The notes under the pieces were generated by a model that was given only the letters and a program-made list of their open reading frames with translations, did not search any database and was not told the origin of the DNA. Source: Zygnema cylindricum (lineage: Eukaryota > Streptophyta > Zygnematophyceae > Zygnematales > Zygnemataceae). Taken from it: DNA of 34,783 nt. Every line of letters begins with the position of its first letter. Position 1 is the first letter of the stretch. A program made the translations under genes and the position numbers. Location: positions 1 to 34,783 of the forward strand of contig JBBHKE010001265.1 in NCBI GenBank assembly GCA_037447655.1. The letters run 5' to 3'. Below, one piece after another: positions 20,415-29,477 of this stretch.

Positions 20415-21160
20415 CGCCGAGAGATAAGGGGATCGAACCAAAGCTTTAGAGAAAGTATCTCGGTCTAGCTCAAACGGGTTAAGGTGATCATAGGATTCAA
20501 TGAAAGATGTAAGTATAGCCGGTGCAGTGGGATGAAGGGGTCGAAGGGCCTCAACTGTTGACTCCGTAGTTGGTGATGGTGTGAAAAGGCGCAGCGCGTG
20601 AGCAACACCAGAAAGTTCAACACATCGGCCAAGGTGTAAGACGCGACACATGCGGAATGTAGAGGTAGGAAGAGGAGTTTGACGACGAGGAGGAGTCACC
20701 TTAAGGTAAATGACCCTGTTAGTATGCTCTTGCTGAAGAGATTCCCAATCCCCATGTAGGAATCGTTGACATCGAGAACGTGTTTCAAGCACCCCACTAG
20801 CACCCTCACGTGAAGGTAAGACCAATATCCAAAGTGGAAACAGGAGGAAAAGGTGCTAGGCCGCTTGATTTGTGACGTCCTCAGCAAGAAGCGTGAGAGG
20901 CAACCGAAGAGCTGCTTGGACAACCTTGGGAGATGAGATGGAATGCGAGAGTAAAGCCGAGGGCGAGGATAACCAAGATGGTAACAACCAAACACATTAA
21001 GGTTACGGATGTACTCCCAATTGGTGTGAAGGGGTGTCGTTGAATAGGGGGATTTGTAGGAGGAGTCCTGCCTTCAAAATGAGGATTCGAAGAAGCCTTT
21101 GGACATGCCCTGATACGCCTCGCGAAGCCGGCAAAATATTTGTAATAGTCTTCAACTGTC
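20415..21160 (-). pseudogene. LINE-like reverse transcriptase, N-proximal half (split by Copia-A)
   Basis: The minus-strand frame 20825-20410 has RCQRFLHGDWESLQQEH, MCRVLHLGRCVELSGVAHAL, TVEALRPLHPTAPA and FSKALVRSPYLSAGG. This is the pre-RT region of the same non-LTR RT type (R..RLV..GE...A..AL, ..L..LHP). It is cut at the conserved GG(PS) turn by Copia-A. With one CCCCC copy removed, the frame runs on into the half at 15567 without a shift. 20830-21160 continues upstream in other frames (Pro/Ser-rich), probably frameshifted. The left border is a DNA-transposon repeat at about 21160. Confidence 0.8.
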
Positions 21161-21520
21161 ACAAACTTGTATCTATGTTTACAACCGTAAGATTGCTAAG
21201 TTCCGATTTCATTTTTGCACATTTGGACGCTCTTCAAAGTATTACGCAAAATCTTCACTATAATCCAAAATACTTTATCAAAGTACATCGCGAACCGTTA
21301 CTAGCGTTGAGAAATTATTAAGTTAAAGAAAAAATTAGCGTCATTCATTCTAATTTAGTGCCAAGAGACGTGGCAGATTATGGTCCACGTTCTTAAATAG
21401 TGTAGTTTTTCTTTTTAAGGTATTAATGTCAAAATTTTGGGGCGCCGAAATAGAGTTCATAACGCTAATAACGATTCGCGGTGTACTGTTCCATGGGGAG
21501 ACCCTTAAATAGTAAAAAAC
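21160..21520 (+). repeat. Third copy of the 990-bp element's right end, with a MITE inside
   Basis: 21164-21283 parallels 13962-14092: GTCACAA...TTGTA, AAGTTCCGATT, GGACGCTCTTCAAAG, ATCCAAAATACTTT. The repeat is interrupted at 21284 by the MITE and resumes at 21486 with CCATGGGGAGACCC then TTA, again a GGGxxxxxCCC-like end next to TWA. Confidence 0.65.
21284..21485. mobile_element. TA-flanked MITE, copy 2
   Basis: About 202 bp. The left end TACATCGCGAACCGTTACTA and right end (read in reverse) TACACCGCGAATCGTTATTA match copy 1 ends with mainly C/T changes. TA is present at both outer edges. It lies within an older repeat, which shows the insertion point directly. Confidence 0.75.
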
Positions 21521-23140
21521 AAGAACTCTAAAAAAATGAGGTGGTATCTGGCAACTGCGGAAGTTGTTTGCAAAGAGTACAAAAGTTGTAGTTTACAATG
21601 ACTTGGTACGCACGTACATGGTACGCAAATGAAGAATTAAAGTTAAAGCTGGTCGGTGTGAAATATATTTGACAAATATCAATATCCGAACTTAACATAC
21701 GTGGTAACACTCAATTTAAAACACGTGGTTTACAGGCTCTACGCGATATAGCATCGTTCGAAATGTACACTACATCTTGTAATCCTGATGGAAACAAATA
21801 TGACCCGACGTGAAACGAAACATCAAAAGTCTTGTACCACAACTTAACTCGCACCAAAACGAAACGTACGCATAAAACGTACGTAAAAAACAAAATGAAA
21901 CAAAACGTGCGACGTAACATACGACCAACGCAACCACACCATCTAGGAACCGACATTGTTTCATTGACAATGACATTGATTCCGCACATTGCAAAAAGTT
22001 ACAGGATGTAAGTACAAAACAAGAATTAATGTGTAAGCAAACTCAAATTGAAGCTAAGAACTTCGGTTTCAAGCATTGACATTGGCATCACCTCAAAAAA
22101 ATAGCCAAATATACAAAAAAATGAACTAACGACAGGAGATTTCAAATATAAAGCATTAGGATAACTCTATATGAAACAAAAAATAAATCACGAGTTAAAT
22201 GTAAAATGTTGGATATCAATATAAAAACGTAGAACCTTTGAAATAAGATTCAGATATTATGAATCCGACAGCAAAACCCAAACGTAAAAAACATCAAATA
22301 TCTAGGCATCATAATCCAAACATAAAACATTAAAAGGGAAAGGGAAAAAAAAATAAGTAAAGGAGGCAATAAAATTCATGCATCGAACATCGACATCAAA
22401 ATTCAAACACCAAACGAAATCCAAGATGCATTTATTTATTTTTCAGGACTTTCTTTTGAAAAAAAACCGAGCAAATAATTGCAAAGGTATTTCAGGATGC
22501 AATGTCAAATATGTAATAATAAAATGTGTGCTAGACAATTCTCAAGGGTGCTATTTGTGGCACTTGAGATTATTTAACCGGCCTTATTGATTGCCATTCA
22601 ACTTCCTTTTGGTCCTCTTAAATTTCTACCTTCAAAAATGTCCATCTTCTATAATTAGCACTGAGACTTCAACATATGGTCGCCAACCTCCCTTCATTTC
22701 AGTCTTGAAAAATCCGTTGAACGGCCACATGGGAACTGACAATTATTGTAACAGACGACCGTATCTTTACCTTTAGTCCACCTACATTCCATTCGATCTG
22801 TCAGTCATCAATTCAAGTCCACGCCACGTGGACAAACATAATAAATACTATTTAACATACCCTGCCGCTTGATTTCCGACATTATTTTTACAAGATTTAC
22901 GGCATATAATTCTTCCGACGGCCCAATCAGATCCACCTTTTAACATAACCCGGCGTTATTCCCCATACAAGCTTTCCACGACGAACGTGATCTCGATCCA
23001 CAAAACGCAGAAATTACGGAATTACACGTCACCTCTTTTCCACTTGTAGTACGGCGTACAAGCTGAGGGAGGGACGCTCTGAGAGGCAACACATACCTGC
23101 AAAAATTAATAAAAAGGAAACATTGAAATAAAAAGGAAAC
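21521..23140. other. AT-rich stretch without recognised genes
   Basis: No open frame longer than about 95 codons and none with a known motif. The region 22560-23100 is less AT-rich and might hold a remnant of an unknown element on the minus strand, but nothing is specific enough to call. Confidence 0.45.
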
Positions 23141-23155
23141 ATTGAAATTTCAGTT

Positions 23156-23309
23156 AGACAGCGCTGCCCCTCCTCCTCGTCCTCTTCCTTCCTTGTCGTC
23201 CTCTCTTCCTCTTCTTTTCCGCTTCTTCCTCTTCCTGTTCTTTTCCCTCTTATCCTCTCCCCTCCTCCCCTCTCCCCCTCCTCCCCTCCTCCCCTCCCCC
23301 CCTCCCCCC
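23156..23309. repeat. Polypyrimidine tract ending at an assembly gap
   Basis: CTCCT/CCTCC runs that grade into pure C/T and stop at the N gap. In Copia-B a similar tract lies between primer site and coding region, so this may be the leader of Copia-C, with the gap caused by the low complexity. Confidence 0.75.
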
Positions 23310-23319
23310 NNNNNNNNNN
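23310..23319. other. Assembly gap (10 N)
   Basis: Ten Ns within low-complexity sequence. The 5' LTR and gag start of Copia-C may be collapsed or missing here. Confidence 0.99.
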
Positions 23320-23995
23320 TGGCGGTGCAGGTAATTTAGAGAGCAACCGCGGCGGTGCTGGCAGCGGCGGCAGCCTAGAGCGCATTGTAACCCCTGATTT
23401 TAAAGGGGTTAAGCGCGTTATCACCATAACAAAGAGGAATAGGCCCGTACTACTCCTGTATACTGGCCGGAACAACGTCATTTTTGTCCAGAACAGAACC
23501 TTTCCTCCAACCGGACCTTTTAAAGGGGAGGAACCTAAAGCTTTGGCCTCGGGTGGATCTCTAAACGCATCCTCCAAAGAACCCGCGGATCTAAATTTTC
23601 TCCTTGGGGGAAGAGGGAGAAGGGGAAGAGGAGGCGGATCTAGGGGAAGGGGGAGAAGCGCCGAAAGGAGGGGAAATTTTCCAGGCCAACCTCCTTTCCA
23701 AGACAAGACCTGTTTTTACTGCAACAAGGCCGGTCATATGTCCTCATCATGCCCGGATAAGGAGAAACAATACCACTATTGCGCGAATTGGGGAAATTTT
23801 AGTCCCCAATGTTACGCGAGATCCGACGGCGGCGACGGTCGTGGCGGCGCCAACGAGAGATTTAATGGACGTGGCGGTGGCCGGTTTGATAGAGGGGGGC
23901 GCGGTGGACGTGGCGGCCGATTCGGCCGCCATGGCCACTTCGTTGGGGAAAATCATGAGAGGGAGGAGGTGCAATTACCTTTTTCACGCTAAGTG
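23320..23995 (+). pseudogene. Copia-C gag C-terminal part
   Basis: Open from the gap to a TAA at about 23990. The last part is RNA-binding: Gly/Arg-rich stretches flank one intact zinc knuckle, CFYCNKAGHMSSSC (CX2CX4HX4C). A second, decayed knuckle follows, YHYCANWGNFSPQC, where the first Cys is Tyr and the His is Asn. Copia-1 and Copia-A have two knuckles at the same spacing. The first ~70 codons after the gap are not recognisable as gag. Confidence 0.82.
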
Positions 23996-23999
23996 TAAC

Positions 24000-24480
24000 G
24001 AAAGAACCTCCAAACTTTGAATCGCAAAACGACAAAGAGTGGATTATCGACTCCGGTGCCTCACATCACGTATATACGGACAGCACACTTTTCGACGAAA
24101 TGCGCGCCTTGACCGTACCCAAGAGAATCACTGTCGCTAGCGGTCAAGCTATTACTGTCGGTATAGCTGGTACCGTACGACTTGATTTAATTACGCTAGA
24201 TTCAAATGGATCTGAGCGAATATCTGAAATCCAACTGTTGAACGTACTTTACATTCCGGGCGGCTCTGCGAATCTTTTGAGCGTGCCGTAGATTCAGCGA
24301 GCTGGCGCAAACGTGTACGCCTTGGGAGATTCCACGATCAAAATTGTACGATCTGATGGAGTCACAATCTGTGAAGGCGAAGTATCTGACACATTCTATA
24401 GTCGTCTTTTATGGAGGCCATCAAAAACCAAACGTAATGATGACGGTATCATTAGTCAGATCGCCGAAATCAAAAGAGAT
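24000..24480 (+). pseudogene. Copia-C protease and start of integrase zinc region
   Basis: EWIIDSGASHHVYTDSTLFD carries an intact protease active site (DSGA), unlike the Asn forms in Copia-1 and Copia-A. RITVASGQAITVGIAGTVRL and LLNVLYIPGGSANLLSVP follow, the classic Copia protease end (NVLYVP....NLLSV). A stop at 24289 follows. The next segment, from 24295, has the usual link to the LTLWHHRM integrase motif. Confidence 0.88.
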
Positions 24481-24603
24481 CTAACATTATGGCACCATCG
24501 TATGGCATGCGATCAAAAACCAAACGTAATGATGACGGTATCATTAGTCAGATCGCCGAAATCAAAGGAGATATGACATTATGGCACCATCGTATGTGCC
24601 ATA
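24420..24603 (+). repeat. 92-bp tandem duplication inside Copia-C pol
   Basis: The block from ATCAAAAACCAAACG to GGCACCATCGTATG occurs at 24420 and again at 24512, with few differences. It duplicates the codons of the integrase LTLWHHRM motif. Because 92 is not a multiple of three it shifts the frame. Confidence 0.88.
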
Positions 24604-25440
24604 CGTCAGAGTAGAATCTAAAGCGTATGATCAAGGCCGGTTGCACGCGCGGCTTAGATCTGACGTCAGGCGAGAATGTCAACGGTTGTACTCGGTGCAA
24701 TCAAGGTTGTCAAATTCAAAAAACCGCATCCTACCAAAGACACTTACTTTCGGTAAACTCATCCACTTGAAAAAGTACACGTGGATCTATGTGTCGACGT
24801 TAAACCTGAGAGTTTAAGAGGAAATAAATATATCATGGTTATTGTCGACGATTATTCAAGATTTACATTGGTATATCTCCTTAAAAAAAAATCTGATGCA
24901 TCCGCAAAATTCGAGGAGTGGCATGTTATGGGTGATCGCCAATTTGAACGGAAATTAAAGGCGGTTCAATCCGATAACGGCAGGGAGTTTAAGGCATTTG
25001 ATCCTTATTGTAAGAAATGGGGGATTCGACAAGAATTTACGGCATCATACTCACCGAAATCGAATGGAATCGCCGAGCGCAAAAATAGAACACTTCAAAA
25101 AATGGTGCGCTCGATGATTAACGGATCGGGAAGAAAGGAGTATTTGTGGGGAGATGCTATCTTAACGGCCAATTATATTTGCAATCGTCGGCTTACCTCT
25201 ATTTCGGGCGATAAGACTCCTCATGAGCTTTGGTACGGCCGAAACCTCGCATTACACCATTTACGAATTTGGGGATGCCGTGCGACGGTGTACATCCAAT
25301 CGGTAAAACGACGAGGTAAATTTTCTTCTCGTAGTTGGTCGGGAATTTTGGTGGGGTATAGCTCCAAAGGGATTTTATACCGGGTTTATGATCCGATTCG
25401 TTGTGTAATTGAAGAGAGTCGTAATGTGAATTTTCATTAG
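24600..25440 (+). pseudogene. Copia-C integrase
   Basis: After a degraded zinc region, the core is open from 24781 to the stop at 25438. It shows YIMVIVDDYSRFTLVYLLKK, AVQSDNGREFKAF (second Asp), SPKSNGIAERKNRTLQKMVR (Glu), YLWGDAILTANYICNRR, LHHLRIWGCRATVYI and EESRNVNFH. The first catalytic Asp lies in the VDLCVD stretch at the start. All three acidic residues are visible, but the upstream frame is broken by the 92-bp duplication. Confidence 0.9.
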
Positions 25441-26040
25441 GATCTTAAAGTTGCTATTTCTCGTTCCGAAAAATTCTCTACTAATCATGATTTTCTTGAA
25501 GTGAATGAATCTCTCTATTTTCCTCATCTCGATGATTCGGATTCTGAAAATGAAGCGGATCCGGTCCTCAATATTAAGAGGGGGAAAGTTTATTCCGAAA
25601 CTCATCCGGAATTAATTAATTTTGACAAGATCCGAAGTGAAAAATCCAGAATGTCTTCGGACACTCACCGACCCAAAAGCTCTAAGACTCCGAGTATTTC
25701 TTTCCACGACGAAATTGAAAAATCCGCAAGCCAAAAAGAAAATGAAATTCCATTAAGAAGGAGTCAACGTGAAACAAAGGGGAAGAAGTCGGATCGGTTA
25801 TCATCTGATCGCAAAGGTGGAAATGTCGAAAATTCCAATTATTTTATTTCGGCCGCCTCAGAGGAGGCATTTGTTTTGTAGCAATCATTGACCGAGAATA
25901 TGCCCGGCGATCCCCAATCTTACTCTGAGGCACGAGGTTCTATGGATTGGGAGGATAAGTGGAAACCGGCGTGGGAGAGAGAATTTAAATCCATTATCAA
26001 CAATAAAACTTTTGAGGAGGTGAGTTTATCCGAGGGGAAG
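25441..26040 (+). pseudogene. Copia-C pol linker and start of RT region
   Basis: An acidic linker (HLDDSDSENEADPVLNIKRG) and a basic one (LRRSQRETKGKKSDRL) run to a stop at 25879. The frame then has PQSYSEARGSMDWEDKWKPA and EFKSIINNKTFEEV, the conserved approach to Copia RT. It ends at SLSEGK where the Copia-B LTR begins; the next RT codons are found at 31217. Confidence 0.88.
26036..26040. repeat. Target duplication of Copia-B, left (GGAAG)
   Basis: GGAAG precedes the TG of the LTR. AGAAG follows the right LTR at 31212-31216, one mismatch. Removing one copy restores the RT frame of Copia-C. Confidence 0.78.
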
Positions 26041-26619
26041 TGTTACGATTCATTGAAAGAATCGTACGCACGCGGAATCAGTTTGATTTCGCGAAAGAAA
26101 AACTGTACTTTCTAGAATAAACCGAAAGTACAGTTACGTGTATTTAGATAAAGTTGTAGTTGTTTCGCGAAACATATTTGTCGTTTCGTTTCGCGTCTAG
26201 ATTGTCGTACGTCTAATTTAGTACGATAGTACTTTTAGATTTGTCTAGTACTTTCGTTTTGGTTTGTCGTTTTGCAATGTTTCAGTCCTTAGTGAAGTTT
26301 AGAGTATTCTAGCTTAATCTGCGGACAGGTGGCAGATTTCTGAGGCTTCTTGGCGGCGCACGCTCACACGTGTCACGCCATGGCTGGTATTGTATTTAAG
26401 GGACACCATGGAATGGTGTAATCAATTAATCAAGCAAGGAACACAAGAAGGAATAGAGACAAGGAGATAGAAGAGCAAAATTTGTAATTTCTGATTTTTA
26501 CTAATATGAGAAATTTCTGCAATGTCTCTTCAATCTTGATTTAATGTTTTGTAATCTGAATGCTTCTGCTGCTATAACTTGTTTGTAAGTGAGCTCAGAA
26601 TTTATTAACGATCCTTTCA
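26041..26619 (+). repeat. 5' LTR of Copia-B
   Basis: 579 bp. A TATA-like TGTATTTAAGG lies at 26390-26400, shortly before ACACCATGGAATGGTGT (itself an inverted repeat). A TTTCGCGAAA palindrome at 26162-26171 lies among repeated CGTTTCG motifs. About 22 differences from the right LTR. Confidence 0.94.
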
Positions 26620-26621
26620 TT

Positions 26622-26636
26622 TGGTATCGGAGCGGG
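26622..26636 (+). promoter_or_regulatory. Primer-binding site of Copia-B
   Basis: TGGTATCGGAGCGGG, two bases after the 5' LTR, fits the 3' end of initiator-Met tRNA with the same G at position 8 as in Copia-1. Confidence 0.85.
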
Positions 26637-26689
26637 TAGAGCTCCATTGTGGTATCTCCTTGTCTAGTGTTGGCGCATGGGGGAAAGAA

Positions 26690-26900
26690 CAAAAAGAATT
26701 CCCCTTTCACTCCCTCCTCAGCCTCCCTTTTCTCTCTGTCTCTCCCTCTCCCTCTCTCTTCCTCTCCCTCCCTCTTCATTCCGCTCCCTTTCCATTCCTC
26801 TCCAATTCCCTCTTCATCTCTCTCCATTTCCCTCTCCATCCCTCTCCCTCTCCCTCCCTCCCTCCCTCTACCTCTCTCTTTTTTCTCTCTTAGATCTGAT
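26690..26900 (+). repeat. CT-rich leader of Copia-B
   Basis: Polypyrimidine stretch between primer site and a possible gag start. An ATG at 26904 opens 29 codons (MEASEKKNTKQKIIE...) that could be the surviving gag N-terminus, but this is a guess. The overlapping open frames here are low-complexity artefacts. Confidence 0.75.
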
Positions 26901-27074
26901 TTGATGGAAGCATCTGAGAAGAAAAATACCAAACAAAAAATTATAGAAAGAAAAAACATGGAGCCACAAGAGTTCTTGTACATAAATTTGTGACAAGTGT
27001 CTCGTTTACTCAACTTTTTTATTATTTGCACTTTATGTCGAAATGTGTAAAAAACATTTCCATGTTGTCTTTAC

Positions 27075-27263
27075 CATTTGTCCCACATAAAAATTTCCAC
27101 AGTTGATGCCTAGGTTGATTTCAAAAAAGTCGAGTCCAGAGATTTTTGTCGTTCTTGCTCGAATCGAATCGCATGGGGATTTACTACTTATATCACTTTC
27201 TCGCACGTATATGACTTGATTACATATTTTGGTCGTGTCTGGAGTCCCTCTTTGAATGCAAAT
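27075..27263 (-). CDS. LysM exon 4 (end of module 2, module 3)
   Basis: 189 bp, 63 codons. ICIQRG completes module 2 right after PGQQ of exon 3, as in the usual GQ.(L/I)C(I/V) end. TKICNQVIYVRESD is the linker. Module 3 follows with SPCDSIRARTTKISGLDFFE, INLGINCGNFYVGQM. The acceptor is TTTAAACTGTGCAG and the donor GTAAAG after GQM. The next exon was not found with confidence between 27074 and 26900. Confidence 0.85.
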
Positions 27264-28101
27264 CTGCACAGTTTAAAACATTTCCCTTCTTAGAATTTCA
27301 AAAAATTACATTTTTAGGCGTACATATTTCGAACATTTCAAGTAGGCTTACAAAAACATGCCACTTGCATTATGAAGTGGTCTAAATTTTAGAAGAAAGT
27401 TCCCCCAATCGTAATTCTATAGGAGATCTTTCCGATTTTTTTTTTAACATTCTACAATGTCGAAACAAAAACATTTTGTGGCATAAAGTAAGAATTTTGT
27501 TCTCTCGTTGTATAAGGCCCAAAAACATAAATTAAGTGCATTATGATTTTTTAGTAACAATTGTATCATTATAAGGTGTACAAAGACTAGAACATAAAGC
27601 TCGGTCAACCGTAATTATTATGGATTAAAAAACATTATGATATTATGAGGTCAAAATGCAGTTCATTTTTTGTGGACCAATATTATCATGAAAAAGAACA
27701 AAAAACACGTAAGCTCCTCCTACATAATTTTACATGCACGTCAGAATTCCCCTTTAAATAGTTAGTTTATCCTTGCAACTTAAGGAGGACGGATTGCCGC
27801 CAACTCAACTCCCTTTATCAATTTCAAAAAAACTGTAGTTTATTTCATTGGGGCTCTCAAAGTTTTAAGATTTGTAGAAAATGTTGGGATTTGCACTGAT
27901 GATAGAAAGGATTTTTTATTCGAGCTTTTTAAGTGCTCAAGAAGGTTTTCTTTTTTATATCGATACTCTAATGTTTTGAAAGAGTATTTTCCCTAGAAAT
28001 GACATCATTTTGAAAGCTTTCCTTCCACACTTTCTTTTTGGTTTAGTAGATTGTCTTTTGGCTTCGTTCTTGTATTTTGTGTGTTTTTTAACTTTCTTTA
28101 C

Positions 28102-28236
28102 CTGTTGCCCGGGATCAATTGCCACAGGAAAGCCCTCTCGGGTTCGACCGACTGAACAATAAAGTCCAGGATTCAACAAATAGAGCAAGTTTGCCAGGAG
28201 ATTAAATCCTGCTTCAATAGAGGAACAAGTATCTCC
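28102..28236 (-). CDS. LysM exon 3 (module 2)
   Basis: 135 bp, 45 codons: GDTCSSIEAGFNLLANLLYL, then LNPGLYCSVGR and FPVAIDPGQQ. GDTC, the LNPG..C stretch and PGQQ are clear LysM signatures. The acceptor is TTTCTATTCAG and the donor GTAAAG. Confidence 0.88.
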
Positions 28237-28604
28237 CTGAATAGAAAAGAAAACCAAGACAAAATATCACTTAGAAGACAGATGGGGAACACAAAAGGGC
28301 ATGAAATTGAACAGAAAGCGAGTGAGCATAAAAATCTTAAATTCCCCACCCTCGAACACGTAAAGCCATTCAAAAAAAAAAAGGATAAACAAATAACAAA
28401 AAAAGAAAAATACTTGTCACAATTCGAAATAGTAGATTAAATATATGTCGATTTTCCACGATTTGCATTTTTGCGTACTTGAATTTTTTTCCTCAGAGAG
28501 CAAAAATGTTAACGTTATAAACTCTCATGATGTTTAATTTACAAATTACGGGTACAATGATGTTATATAGATCAAAGTCGGTGAATCTTGTGAGGTTTAC
28601 TTAC

Positions 28605-28691
28605 TAGAATGCTGTAAAGAACTTTGCAAGAGCTTGCTGCGGGATTTGAGACTTTTAAAACATCTCCGATCCGTAAGTTATTACAGAGATC
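28605..28691 (-). CDS. LysM exon 2 (end of module 1, linker, start of module 2)
   Basis: 87 bp, 29 codons: DLCNNLRIGDVLKV closes module 1, then NPAASSCKVLYSIL is a Cys-containing linker into module 2. The acceptor is TTTCTATGTAG and the donor GTAAGTAAAC. Both ends are phase 0. Confidence 0.82.
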
Positions 28692-29223
28692 CTACATAGA
28701 AACAAAAAAAAAATGTGGCATTTAATAAATTGAAAAAAATAGTCAATTAACGTAAAAATACTATATTTGGAAATTATGTACACAACATAGAAATTGGAAC
28801 CAAAATATTAGCGAGTTGTGGAAAATTCCCACTAACAAACATGGATAAAAAGTGGTTAGGTTGCACTTTCTTTTTTTTGGTGTTGTGATTCAATATCTTG
28901 TTGAAGAGAATATGGGGTTTCAAAATTTCCCAACAAGCCAAATCCGAAAAGACAAAATTAATCCGATTTACATGTAATTTCTCATCAAGTAACTACCATC
29001 AACATCATCCACACTAATTACGAATCAAGGACTGATAATGAGTTTTTGAACGCATGAGGTGAAGCTTTTCAATACAACAGGGTTAGTTTAAAGGGCACAT
29101 CAAATGGAAAAAAATGTGCGTATGGAGGAGGGATTAGATAACAACAGAATTAAGTTCTAAATGATAGTCTGGGAATATATTAGTCATTAGAGGCATAGAA
29201 AATTCAAGAAAATAAATACTTAC

Positions 29224-29330
29224 CAATCGTATGTTGGTATTTTGATTTAGAAGCTGTGGAACAGTTAATCCAAAAGAATAAGAAATGACATAACAACTGT
29301 CGCCCGGAACTGCTGTGTAGGTTGTAGGAT
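29224..29330 (-). CDS. LysM exon 1 (first half of LysM module 1)
   Basis: Encodes TYTAVPGDSCYVISYSFGLT and then VPQLLNQNTNIRL. This is the front of a LysM domain (GDSC, hydrophobic helix, L..LN). The donor is GTAAGTATTT. The acceptor side (TTGCCTAAG) is weak, so the true left border is uncertain. 29331-29478 upstream has an open minus frame with cysteines but no match. Confidence 0.8.
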
Positions 29331-29477
29331 CTTAGGCAAAAGAGTTTTACTTAAAATAATTCTCAAAACATAAATCATTACACAGCGGAAGCTCATAAAA
29401 GACAAGAGGAATATTCAGCCAAAAAGATTTATAAGTGTTCTTGGCCGAAGCCTCTTTACAACATCTCTCTTCTCTCT

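Larger units (their letters stand above)
27075..29330 (-). pseudogene. Captured LysM-domain gene piece, four exons, antisense in Copia-B
   Basis: Four minus-strand exons (29330-29224, 28691-28605, 28236-28102, 27263-27075) join in phase 0 with no stop and GT-AG introns of 532, 368 and 838 bp. Together they give about 172 residues with three LysM modules. LysM domains bind GlcNAc polymers such as chitin, usually outside the cell. Each module shows the family pattern (GD.C..I, an L..LN. stretch, and a L.IGD/PGQQ/YVGQ end) and linkers with cysteines (SSCKVLYS, TKICNQVIYV). The start of the gene and the end of the third module (after GQM) were not found. It lies inside Copia-B between leader and integrase, so it is a copy or fragment of a host gene, not an element protein. 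Probably not expressed as full protein. Confidence 0.85.

Noticed and set aside
22560-23110. Possible host gene or transposase remnant on the minus strand
   Set aside because: Some Cys and Trp-rich short segments but stops every 15-30 codons and no motif that fits a known family.
23029-23706. 225-codon minus-strand frame
   Set aside because: Runs through the N gap and a CT tract and is antisense to the Copia-C gag; product is Pro/Leu- then Gly/Arg-rich.
26900-27074. Possible fifth LysM exon after TTTTTCTTCTCAG
   Set aside because: It would give only a few residues before a stop and lacks the expected LysM end; it may already be element leader sequence.
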